Shown here piece by piece: positions 23,951 through 33,142 of a stretch of DNA of 64,000 bases. Each line of letters opens with the position of its first letter. Within the stretch, counting starts at the first letter, position 1. The stretch comes from 66-474 sp050737995 (GTDB lineage Bacteria; Pseudomonadota; Gammaproteobacteria; Xanthomonadales; Rhodanobacteraceae), in NCBI GenBank assembly GCA_050737995.1, contig JBOHYR010000139.1, forward strand, positions 1 to 64,000, written 5' to 3'. The notes beneath the pieces were generated by a model. The model worked only from the letters and a program-made list of their open reading frames with translations, was not told the DNA's origin and ran no database searches. The position numbers and the translations under genes are program-made.

Positions 23951-26547
23951 ATGAAGAACGACAAGTTGATGAGACTGGCATTGACGAGTGCCATCCTTGC
24001 TGTGCTGTCGCCTGTCGTCTGGGCGAGCAACCCCAATCCTGATTCGGACGCGGCCAGCGCCCAAGCCGTCACAAGCAATGCTGCCCAGCAACCAACCACG
24101 GCCAACAAGAATCAGCCCCGGAATCAGGCCAAAACCCAAACCCTGCAGGCGATTGTGGTAACAGCCAGCGCGATCGGCGTCAAGAAACTCGACGCGAGCT
24201 ACAACATCGTTACCGCGAACCGCGAACAGATCAAGGAAGCCAATCCGGTCAGCGTTGCCGACCTCTTGAAGATCTCGCCCGGTATCTGGCCCGAGTCCAC
24301 CGGCGGCCAGACCGGCGCCAACATCGAAATCGCCGGTTTTCCGGGTGGCGGCGACGCACCGTTCTTCACCAACATGATCAACGGTTCGCCGATATACGGC
24401 ATGCCCTCCTTGTCGTTCATGGACTCGAGTTCATTGTTCAGGCTGGACGACACCATCAGTCGCGTCGAAATCGTGCAGGGCGGCCCGGGCGCGGTGTTCG
24501 GCCCCGGCCAGATGGGCGCGACCGCGAACTTCATCCTGCGCCAGGGCACGGCAGTGCCCTCCGGTGATATCGGACTCACCTATGGCGACGAGGGGATGTG
24601 GCGCCTTGACGGCTTCTACGGATTCAAGATCGCGGATGGCTGGTTCGCCAGCATCGGCGGGTTCTACCGCACCTCCGACGGCGTCCGCGATCCACAGTTC
24701 AATGCCGACAAGGGCGGCCAGTTGACTGCCACCCTGACCCATGATTGGGACAATGGTTCGTTGGTGCTGTGGGCGCGCAAGCTCGACGACAAGAACCAGT
24801 TCATCACGCCGATTCCGATGGTCCAGGGTTCGGGCGATTCATTCTCCGGTTTTCCGGGCTTCGATCCATCGACCGGCACCTACTACAGCCGCGCGATCCA
24901 GAACGTGCAGGTGCCCAATCCATTGGGCGGTCTGCAAAGTGCCGACCTCGCAAACGGCCGTGGCGGCAACCTGAACTACTTTGGCGGCAGTTATGACGCG
25001 ACGTACGGCGGATGGACGATTTCGGATCACTTCCTGTACTTCGGCGGCGACCTGCCGACGAATGCACTGTTCTCCGGCCCAATCCCAAGCCGCTGGGTTA
25101 CTACGTGTACGGCTGCAACATAGCCCAGCCCGCCGGGTACTGCGCTTCCGACGGCACGCCCGTCGATAGCGACAACCTGGGTTATCCCGCCGACCGTGTC
25201 GTTGACGCGACGCTCCCCAACGGCCAAGTGGTGCCCCTGAATCAAAGCGTGATCCACCAAGGCTGGTGGTACATACAGAAGCGCCTGAAGAGCCTCAACA
25301 ACGACTTCCGGCTCAGCCGGGAAATCTTCGCCGGCAACACGGTTACCGCCGGCGTTTATCTCGCGCGTTACACGGATCACGACAACTGGTCGCTCGGCAA
25401 CCAGATGTTGATGCTCAACCAGCCGAACACCCAGCCGATCGGGTTGACCTACATGCTGAACGGGCAGACCTACGTCGTCGCGAACAAGCAGGGCTTCGTC
25501 GATTTCAACGACAACTACAACATCGTGGATGCCGGCACCGCCACCAACAAGGCGTTCTACCTGTCGGATTCGTGGACGATCGGTCCATGGCTGCTGCAGG
25601 CGGGCGGGCGCATCGAGAACATCGATGTCCATCAGAGGACCTGCAACACGTCTCCCGTCGATCTCGACGGCAACCCGCTCACGCTGTACGACAATGCGAC
25701 GCCGGTGTGCAACGGTACCTGGGACTACGAGCACTACGACAAGACCCACCCCTCGTTCACCGCGGGCGCGAACTACGAGTTCAATTCCAACATGAGTGCG
25801 TACGTCCGTGCCAATACCGGCGGCCACTTCGACGACTTCGACAACGGCATCCGCGGCGCCGACGGCAATTTTGCGCCGATGCAGAAGATCAAGAACCTGG
25901 AGGCGGGCTTCAAGTTTCAGTCTGACGTCCTGTTCGTGGATGTCAGCATCTACCACCGGTTGTTCACCGGGCTCCCGTATCAGGAAACCAGTGTCAATGG
26001 CCAGCCGATCGGTGTGATTTCCAACTACGGCGCCAACACCCATGGTCTGGATCTCAACGGCACGTGGTCGCCGATCGAGAACCTGCATTTGAAACTGGTT
26101 GCCGATTACATGGACGGGCATTACACCCACAACAACTCGTGCCTGCAGTACACCGACATCGATGGCAACACGGTGTGCGTAGGCATCGACGGCGCGCCGC
26201 TGCAGCGCCAGCCCAAGGTCCGCTACCTGTTCATGCCGAGTTACACCTTGCCGACCAGTTGGGGTAGCCTCAGCGGTTTTCTCACCTACGAATACGCCGG
26301 CGAGCGTTACGAGGACGAAACCGGATTGCAGCCGCTGGGCACCTTCTACACGCTCGGCGCAGGTCTGGTGGCCAACGTCGGCGCGGCTTGGCAATTCCGG
26401 CTGCAGGGCACCAACCTGACCAATGCGATCGGCTTGACCGAGGGCAACGCGCGCGTAACCGGCACCAGCGCCGGTATCGGCGGCGTGCTTATGGCACGCC
26501 CGCTCACCGGGCGCGAGGTGTATTTCCAAGCGAAGTACAGGTTCTGA
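23951..26547 (+). pseudogene. TonB-dependent receptor split by a one-base frameshift
   Basis: Outer-membrane receptor for an energy-dependent nutrient, here probably a glucoside. Part 1 is 23951-25123: a signal peptide (MKNDKLMRLALTSAILAVLS), a TonB-box region near QAIVVTAS, and the plug domain (SVADLLKISPGIW, VEIVQGGPGAVFGPGQMG). Part 2 continues one frame over from about 25083 to 26547 and ends YFQAKYRF, the classic terminal aromatic strand. Joined, the length is about 865 residues. At 25076-25086 the expected reading FSG-P-NPKPLGYY needs one more base in GGCCC, so one C appears lost. No other defect is seen, so a sequencing error is as likely as a true pseudogene. Confidence 0.85.
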
Positions 26548-26570
26548 AAAACCTCGTTCGCTGGTGACGA

Positions 26571-26606
26571 CGGGCCCGGACCATGCAAGCTGCTGATCCG
26601 GGCCCG
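26571..26606 (+). terminator. hairpin after the TonB receptor gene
   Basis: CGGGCCCGGA and TCCGGGCCCG are perfect 10-bp inverted arms around a 16-base loop, 24 bp after the receptor stop. No T-run follows. It may separate receptor and hydrolase expression. Confidence 0.45.
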
Positions 26607-26752
26607 CGCGTTCGCGGCGCGGTCGAACGCCTGGTTGCGCGCCCCTGCTCGGTCACGCGGCAGTGTTGGCATCTCAATGGTTGTTGGCGATTCGTGGTCA
26701 TCGCCGCAAAACGTGATTGCGCCGTTTGGCAAGATCATTCCGGAGCACCTTG

Positions 26753-28993
26753 ATGAAAGTCAGCGTTTTTTCGTTGTTGTTCTTGTTCGCGCTTGGCCTG
26801 CCGGCGTCCAGTTTGTGCGCGACGGATCCGAGTTTCCTGTTGACGGCGACTTCGCAGAATTTCGGTTCTTATTTCCCTACCTATCTCGCCAACGGCTACT
26901 TTTCGACCATGAGTTCGGTGCGCGGCACTGAATCAGACAGGGCGTACATGGTCGCCCTCATGGACTACACCAAGGACGACATCTCGCGCCCGGCCGCGAT
27001 CCCCGGCTGGAGCGAGATCGACTACAACCCCGGCACGGGCTGGATGAACTCGACCCGCCTCGATCCGAAGATCTTTGCCGATTACGCGCAAACGCTGAAC
27101 ATGCACGACGGAACACTGGCGACACGCTACCGATTCGTTTACGCGAACAAGGCGACCGACGTCAAGGTCACCACCTTCGTCAGCGAGGCCGCCCCGCACC
27201 TTGCGGCAACGCAGCTTGCGATTACCCCGCAATTCGACGGCACGGTGAAGCTGAGGTTTCCTTTCCGGCTGTGGTCGGGATATCAACCGCGGTTCCCTAT
27301 CGCCAGCATGACCGGCGACCAGATGATCGACGCTGTGATAGCCAGCGGTCAGAACCTCGACGACAAGCCGATCCCGACGCCCGACCGCGCGCCGGTCTGG
27401 TATCCCGGCACCACAGTGGTCACCGATGACGGCGGCGATGCGAAGCAACTGACGCTGTGGCTGGACGGCAAGGCCGTGCATGGCTTGAAGATGGCGGAAG
27501 CGGCGGCCATCGAATTGCCGCCCGGCATCGACATCGAAAGCGTGAAGCTGGAGAAAACATCCGACAAGTTGTCGATCGATGTGGTCGCCCACCTGCAAAA
27601 GGGGCAAACCTACGTCTTCACCAAATACATCGCGGCATCGAGGCAAGGCTGGGGTGGCGTTGCACAGGACGATCTGGTGCTCGCGCGCAAGGCGCGTGAA
27701 AGTGGTTTCGACAAGTTGCTTGCCCGTCACGTCGCGGCCTGGCATGACTTGTGGAACTCGGACATCGTAATCGACCACGACGAAGCGGTGCAGCGTGCGC
27801 TGCATTCGGACCTTTATTACCTGTTGTCCAACACCACGGTCGGCACCGCATGGGCGATGGGTGCTTGCGCATTGACACCCAACTACGCGGGCCACGTGTT
27901 CTGGGATTCCGATTCCTGGGTATTTCCTGCGTTGCTGCTGTTGCATCCCAAGCGCGCCAAGCCGATCGTGATGTTTCGCGACCGCACCATGCAGCCGGCG
28001 CACGCGCAGGCGATCCAGTACGGTTGGAAGGGTTTGATGTATCCGTGGGAGGCCGACCCGCAGAAGGGTACGGTCGTCACGCCGCATTTCGCCTACGGCG
28101 TGCACCGCGAAATCCACGTCAACGCAGACATCGCGATCGCGCAATGGCAGTATTATCTCGCGACCGGCGATCTTGCCTGGCTGAAGCAGTATGGCTGGCC
28201 GGTGATCCACGGTATCGCTACCTTCTGGGTCAGCCGCGTCACGTACGACAAGGCGAAGGATCGCTACGAGATCCTGCACGTCACGTCGCCCGACGAGGCC
28301 TACGACGACGTGCCCAACGATACGTTCACCAACGCCGCGGCGCGCAAGGCGCTGGAAATTGCGACCAGGGTGGCCGCTCTGGTTGGCGTGAAGCCCGATG
28401 CGAAGTGGGCGGAAATTGCGGCGAAGATGTATGTTCCGTTCGACGAGAAGGATCAGCGTCACTATGACTTCGATCCTTCGGTGCCGCACGACAAGATCAC
28501 CTGGATGGGCTCGTCGCTGGCGTGGCTGATGTATCCCAATCTCGATCTGCCGATGTCGCCCGACGTGCGCCGCAACGATTTCGATTTCCAGTTGCAGGCG
28601 CTGAAAACACACGGCGACAACCCCAACGAAATGATGATGGTGATGCTCACCGTGGGCGCCGCCGAGCTGGGCGAAGTGCAAGCGGTCGGCAAGTGGATTG
28701 ACCGCAACCTGGTCGGATTCCTCAAACCGCCGTTCAACGTCCGTACCGAAACCGCGACCAACAACGCGGGCTACATCCTCGCGACCTCGGCGGGATTCGT
28801 GCAGAGCTTCATCTATGGCTTGAGCGGGTTGCGCATCGAAGACAAGGGCCTGGACCAGGAATACGCGCCGATCCTGCCGCCAGGCTGGAAATCGGTGACG
28901 CTCAAGGACATCACTTTCCGAGGCAAGCATTTCGACATCAGGATCGCCCGCGACGCCAGCGGCAAGGCCACACTGACGCGCACTGCGAAATGA
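26753..28993 (+). CDS. secreted GH65-type glycoside hydrolase, copy 1
   Basis: 746 residues with a signal peptide (MKVSVFSLLFLFALGLPASS, cleavage near residue 23). The N-terminal beta-sandwich (to about 300) precedes an (alpha/alpha)6 barrel with GHVFWDSDSWVFPALLLLHP, the family 65 core signature. The likely general acid is E515 in SPDEAYDDVPNDTFTN. The branch resembles hydrolases such as acid trehalase and the glucosyl-galactosyl-hydroxylysine glucosidase rather than cytoplasmic phosphorylases; this is judged from export and motif form. The ATG at 26753 has GGAG 8 bases upstream. The next gene is a paralogue, 55 bp downstream. Confidence 0.82.
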   Translation: MKVSVFSLLFLFALGLPASSLCATDPSFLLTATSQNFGSYFPTYLANGYFSTMSSVRGTESDRAYMVALMDYTKDDISRPAAIPGWSEIDYNPGTGWMNSTRLDPKIFADYAQTLNMHDGTLATRYRFVYANKATDVKVTTFVSEAAPHLAATQLAITPQFDGTVKLRFPFRLWSGYQPRFPIASMTGDQMIDAVIASGQNLDDKPIPTPDRAPVWYPGTTVVTDDGGDAKQLTLWLDGKAVHGLKMAEAAAIELPPGIDIESVKLEKTSDKLSIDVVAHLQKGQTYVFTKYIAASRQGWGGVAQDDLVLARKARESGFDKLLARHVAAWHDLWNSDIVIDHDEAVQRALHSDLYYLLSNTTVGTAWAMGACALTPNYAGHVFWDSDSWVFPALLLLHPKRAKPIVMFRDRTMQPAHAQAIQYGWKGLMYPWEADPQKGTVVTPHFAYGVHREIHVNADIAIAQWQYYLATGDLAWLKQYGWPVIHGIATFWVSRVTYDKAKDRYEILHVTSPDEAYDDVPNDTFTNAAARKALEIATRVAALVGVKPDAKWAEIAAKMYVPFDEKDQRHYDFDPSVPHDKITWMGSSLAWLMYPNLDLPMSPDVRRNDFDFQLQALKTHGDNPNEMMMVMLTVGAAELGEVQAVGKWIDRNLVGFLKPPFNVRTETATNNAGYILATSAGFVQSFIYGLSGLRIEDKGLDQEYAPILPPGWKSVTLKDITFRGKHFDIRIARDASGKATLTRTAK

Positions 28994-29048
28994 CGCGTCG
29001 CGGAACCCGCGCATTGGATGCTCCCGCATGTCGCTTCGGAAATCCGGT

Positions 29049-31322
29049 ATGAAGCGTACCGGCAGGAACATCTGCTGCCTGCTGCTGGCTCTCGGTTGCA
29101 TCGCGCCCTTCGCAGGAGCCGCCACCGATCCAAGCTTTCTGCTCACCGCGACATCGCAGGACTTCGGCTCCTACTTCCCGGGCGGATTGGCCAACGGCTA
29201 TCTCTCGACGTTCACCTCCCCCCGGGGCACCGAGAGCAACGTGTCGTACATGGCCGCGTTCATGGACCGCGGCAAGGACGATATCGCCCGCCCGGCCGCG
29301 ATTCCCGGCTGGAGCGGTATCGACTTTCGCATGGGTTCGTCCGGCACCTGGTTGGACCTTGCGCCGCTGGGGCCTGGGGTATTCCAGGACTACAAGCAGG
29401 TTCTGAACCTGCACGACGCCACTCTGGACACCACTTACCGCTACCTCGACCGCGGCAAGGCCACTCGCGTCGCGGTAACTACTTTCGTCAGCGAAGCGTC
29501 ACCTCATCTTGCCGTCAGCCGTCTCTCGATCACGCCGGAATCCGACGGTGTCGTTGAGTTGTCGTTTCCGCTCGTGCTGTGGGCGCCGTACCAGCCGCGC
29601 CTGCCGCTGGCAAAATTGACCGGCGATACCGGTTTGACCGGCGATCGGTTTCGGCAGGCGCTCGAAGCTCATGGCCTTTCCCTGAAGCCGGTTCCTCCGG
29701 CCACGCCCGACCGCGCCGCCATCTGGTATCACGGGGACACCCGTATCCTGGATGCCGGTGGTGACACTGCGCACCTGACGTTGCGGCTGGATGGGCAGGC
29801 GACAAACGGCGTGCGCATGTCTGAGGCCGTCGCGGTGCAACTGCCGGCCGGCAGTCGGCCAATCGAAGTCAAGCTCGACCATACCGAATTCCGCCTGGCG
29901 CTCGACATGCGCATCAAGGTGCAAAGAGGCAGGACTTACGCCTTCACCAAATATGTCGCGGTGTCGCGCGAAGGCTGGGGCGGTGATGCAGGGAACGACT
30001 TGTCGCTGGCCACGGTCGCGAGGAAAAGTGGCTTTGAGGCAATGCTCGGCGCGCAACGCGCGGCTTGGACGAAGTTGTGGGCGTCGGATATCCAGATTGA
30101 CGGCGACCCTCAGGCGCAACGCGCGGTGCACTCGGACCTGTATTACCTGCTCGCCAATGTCGCGCCCGATGTGGCTTGGGGCGTCGGCGCCTGCGGGATG
30201 ACCACCGGCTACGCCGGCCACGTGTTCTGGGATAGCGATTCATGGATATTTCCGGCGCTGATATTGCTGCATCCGCAGCGTGCCAGGTCGATCGTGATGT
30301 TCCGCGACCGCACCTTGCCGCCAGCGCAACAGCGTGCACGCGCGGCCGGTTTGGCCGGCGCCAAATACCCATGGGAAGCCGATCCGGAAAACGGAACCGA
30401 ACAGATCATGTACGCCGCGGAGCGGCTGAGCATCGGCGAGATCCATGTCAACGCCGATATCGCGATTGCGCAGTGGCAGTACTGGCTCGCGACGCATGAC
30501 ATCGCGTGGCTGCGCAAGGATGGCTGGCCGGTGATCCGCGACGTCGCGAATTTCTGGGTCAGCCGCGCGACGTACGATGCGGCGAAACGGCGCTACGACA
30601 TCCGTAACGTCGTCTCGGTCGAGGAACCTTACGCGCACGTCGACGACGACACCTTCACCAATGCCTCCGCCGCCAAGGCCCTGCGGATCGCCGTGGCCGC
30701 TGCCGAGTTGGTCGGTATCAAGCCGGATTTGCGCTGGGCAAAGATCGCGGCCGGATTGCACATCCCGTTTTCCGTGACGGGCCAGCATCATCTCGACTTC
30801 GATCCGAGCGTGCCGCATTCCTTTGGCGGCCACGATCTGGTTTTCCTCGCGTTCCCTTCGCTCGATCTGCCGATGAGCGAGGCCGTGCGGCGCAACGATT
30901 ATTGGCTCAGCGCCGGCCCGTTGGAAGAAGAAAAGGAAACGCCCTCCACGATGGGTCTCGCGCCGCTTTCGATTGCGGCCGCGTCGCTCGGCAATGCGGG
31001 CGAGGCGGTGCGCTGGCTGAAACACAATTACGCTGATGAAATGCTCAAGCCGCCTTTCAACGTGCGCACGGAGACCGTCGACAATAACACCGGCTACTTC
31101 CTCACTGGCTCGGCGGGTTTCGTGCAAAGCCTGGTTTATGGGCTTACCGGACTGCGCATTGAAAAGACGGGGCTCGTCGAAGCCTATCCGCCCGTGCTGC
31201 CGGCCGGGTGGAAGTCCATGACTCTGAAGAACGTGACATTTCGCGGCAAGCACTACGACATCGTCATTGACCGTGACGCGAGCGGCAAACCGCAGCTGCG
31301 GCGTAAACTGCTGGGATCATGA
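29049..31322 (+). CDS. secreted GH65-type glycoside hydrolase, copy 2
   Basis: 757-residue paralogue of the preceding gene with its own signal peptide (MKRTGRNICCLLLALGCIAP). The mature start TDPSFLLTATSQ is shared by both copies, as are GHVFWDSDSW and NVRTET near the end. The acid region reads SVEEPYAHVDDDTFTN (likely E526), changed from SPDEAYDD in copy 1, and an extra TGLTG insertion lies near residue 195. Divergence in the active site with conservation of the scaffold suggests a different linkage or chain-length preference. ATG at 29028 is an alternative start. The stop overlaps the next gene by ATGA. Confidence 0.82.
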   Translation: MKRTGRNICCLLLALGCIAPFAGAATDPSFLLTATSQDFGSYFPGGLANGYLSTFTSPRGTESNVSYMAAFMDRGKDDIARPAAIPGWSGIDFRMGSSGTWLDLAPLGPGVFQDYKQVLNLHDATLDTTYRYLDRGKATRVAVTTFVSEASPHLAVSRLSITPESDGVVELSFPLVLWAPYQPRLPLAKLTGDTGLTGDRFRQALEAHGLSLKPVPPATPDRAAIWYHGDTRILDAGGDTAHLTLRLDGQATNGVRMSEAVAVQLPAGSRPIEVKLDHTEFRLALDMRIKVQRGRTYAFTKYVAVSREGWGGDAGNDLSLATVARKSGFEAMLGAQRAAWTKLWASDIQIDGDPQAQRAVHSDLYYLLANVAPDVAWGVGACGMTTGYAGHVFWDSDSWIFPALILLHPQRARSIVMFRDRTLPPAQQRARAAGLAGAKYPWEADPENGTEQIMYAAERLSIGEIHVNADIAIAQWQYWLATHDIAWLRKDGWPVIRDVANFWVSRATYDAAKRRYDIRNVVSVEEPYAHVDDDTFTNASAAKALRIAVAAAELVGIKPDLRWAKIAAGLHIPFSVTGQHHLDFDPSVPHSFGGHDLVFLAFPSLDLPMSEAVRRNDYWLSAGPLEEEKETPSTMGLAPLSIAAASLGNAGEAVRWLKHNYADEMLKPPFNVRTETVDNNTGYFLTGSAGFVQSLVYGLTGLRIEKTGLVEAYPPVLPAGWKSMTLKNVTFRGKHYDIVIDRDASGKPQLRRKLLGS

Positions 31323-33142
31323 TTTCAGCACCGCCCATCGATGCCATGCGGCGTATCAGCGGGTTGCTGCAGGCCGGGGATTTCCCCGCGGCCCACGATC
31401 AACTCCAGGCTATCGTCGAAGAGCATCCCGATTACGCCGAGGCGCGGCGTCTGCTCGGCGGCGCCAAGCTTGCACTCGGCGATGCCACCGGCGCCGAGCG
31501 GACTTTGCGTGAGGCCATCTCGCTCGATCCGGCGTGGACGCCGACGCTGGCGACGCTTGGAGAAATGCTGCTTCACGGCGGCCGGTACGAAGAGGCCGAA
31601 CAGCTTTTGCAACAAGCTGTTGCCGGGACCCCTCCCAGTCCGCACGCGGCATTGGTGCTCACCCGTTACTACAACGACCGTCAGCGATCCGCGCAGGCAC
31701 TGGCTGTCGTTGCTCCGTTTTGCGTTACTGGCAACGCGTTTCCGGAATTGGCTGCACAGCACGTGGTTGCGCTGGTCGCGCTCGGGCGCAAGGACGACGC
31801 CCTCACCTGCTACCGCCGCATCGTGGCGAATTCTCCCGACAACGTTGCGGCCGCGCACGCCTTGGCCATCGCGTTGCAAGCCTCGAACCAGCACGAGGAG
31901 GCCGAACGCATCGTTGGGCGCGCCTTGACGCAGGAGCATCGATCCGCGGCACTCCATTACACGCACGCCCGCAGCCTGATTGCACTCGGCGCGTTCGACC
32001 GGGCCGAGACGGACTTGCGCGATTGCCTGCGGCTGGATCCACGGCGGGTCGACGCGCACGGCGATCTTGCCAGGCTGGTGTGGATGCGCACCGGCGACAC
32101 TGTGCAGGCGACCGAGATGCTGGACCAGGCCCTGCGGACATTCGCCAATGACGACGCGCTGTGGGCGGCCAAGGTTGCAGTGTTGCAGGGTGCCGGAGAT
32201 CCGCGCGCTGCGCATGCCTGTCTCGCGCCGCGCGTCGAGCGCCCGCAGTCGCCACCGGCCCTGCTGGTGCGCGCCGGTTTGGCGGCGCTGGAATTCGATC
32301 CGCGCATCGCGCTGGATCTGGCCGGTCGTGCTTTGCATGCGCTGCCTGCCGATGCGTCGGCCCGGAAACTCATTGCGGCTGCGTACTTGGGTGTTGGCGA
32401 TGCCGGCGCCGCACTGCCGGAATGTGAAGCGCTGTTGGAGCTTACTCCCGATGACCAATATCTGATCGCGCTGCAAACGACGGCGTGGCGTATGCTCGGC
32501 GACGCGCGTTATACGCGACTTTGCGATTATCGGAATCTTGTTGTCCCGTACCAACTGGAGACGCCGTCGCCGTGGCACAACCTGCCCGAATTTTTCGCCG
32601 ACCTGAAACGCAGCTTGGGCAAGTTGCACAGCGTCTACAAGCACCCGCTGTTGTTCCAGTCCCTGCGCCACGGTACCGAGACGACCGAAGACCTGACTGA
32701 TAGTGAAGATCCCGCGATACAGGCGCTGTTCCGCGCTTTCGATGCGCCCATCCGCGACTACATTGCGCGAATGGGAGAGGGGGCCGATCCGTTGCGGCGC
32801 CGCAACAACGGCTCGTATCGATTCAACGGAAGCTGGTCGGTCAGGTTGCGTACGGCCGGCTTCCACCATAACCACGTGCATCCACGCGGCTGGATTTCAT
32901 CGGCCTGCTACATCGATCTGCCGGACAGCATGGCCGACGCACAAACCCGGGAGGGTATGCTGACTTTTGCCGAGCCCGGGATCATCACAGCCCCGGCCTT
33001 GCACGCCGAGCACGAAGTGCGTCCGGTTGTGGGAATGCTGGTGCTGTTCCCGTCGTACTTCTGGCACGGCACCGTACCGTTTTCCAGCGACCAGACGCGG
33101 CTGACCGTCGCGTTCGATGCCGTGCCGGATAGACGTCCCTGA
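31319..33142 (+). CDS. TPR protein with C-terminal 2OG-Fe(II) oxygenase-type domain
   Basis: 607 residues, no signal peptide, so cytoplasmic. Residues about 1-400 are tetratricopeptide repeats (for example AERTLREAISLDPAWTPTLA). The C-terminal 200 residues form a double-stranded beta-helix of the putative 2OG-FeII_Oxy_5 type. The HHNHVHPRGWISSACYID segment holds the proximal iron histidines (about 515-520), the distal His is in FWHGTVPF (about 582), and DQTRLTVAFD follows. Its start overlaps the GH65 copy 2 stop by 4 bp, so the two are translationally linked. Its 3' end overlaps the convergent GH31 frame by 235 bp. Substrate unknown. Confidence 0.82.
   Translation: MISAPPIDAMRRISGLLQAGDFPAAHDQLQAIVEEHPDYAEARRLLGGAKLALGDATGAERTLREAISLDPAWTPTLATLGEMLLHGGRYEEAEQLLQQAVAGTPPSPHAALVLTRYYNDRQRSAQALAVVAPFCVTGNAFPELAAQHVVALVALGRKDDALTCYRRIVANSPDNVAAAHALAIALQASNQHEEAERIVGRALTQEHRSAALHYTHARSLIALGAFDRAETDLRDCLRLDPRRVDAHGDLARLVWMRTGDTVQATEMLDQALRTFANDDALWAAKVAVLQGAGDPRAAHACLAPRVERPQSPPALLVRAGLAALEFDPRIALDLAGRALHALPADASARKLIAAAYLGVGDAGAALPECEALLELTPDDQYLIALQTTAWRMLGDARYTRLCDYRNLVVPYQLETPSPWHNLPEFFADLKRSLGKLHSVYKHPLLFQSLRHGTETTEDLTDSEDPAIQALFRAFDAPIRDYIARMGEGADPLRRRNNGSYRFNGSWSVRLRTAGFHHNHVHPRGWISSACYIDLPDSMADAQTREGMLTFAEPGIITAPALHAEHEVRPVVGMLVLFPSYFWHGTVPFSSDQTRLTVAFDAVPDRRP

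Noticed and set aside
25070..25125. Programmed ribosomal frameshift in the TonB receptor
   Set aside because: There is no slippery heptamer or downstream structure, and this is not known for the family; a lost base is simpler.
25027..26529. Minus-strand open frame of 500 codons opposite the TonB receptor barrel
   Set aside because: The plus strand encodes a well-formed receptor C-terminus ending in YRF; the antisense product is low-complexity Val/Gly/Arg.
26933..29146. Minus-strand open frame of 737 codons opposite GH65 copy 1
   Set aside because: It mirrors the codon structure of the sense gene, is rich in Arg and His as shadows are, and shows no signal peptide or domain.
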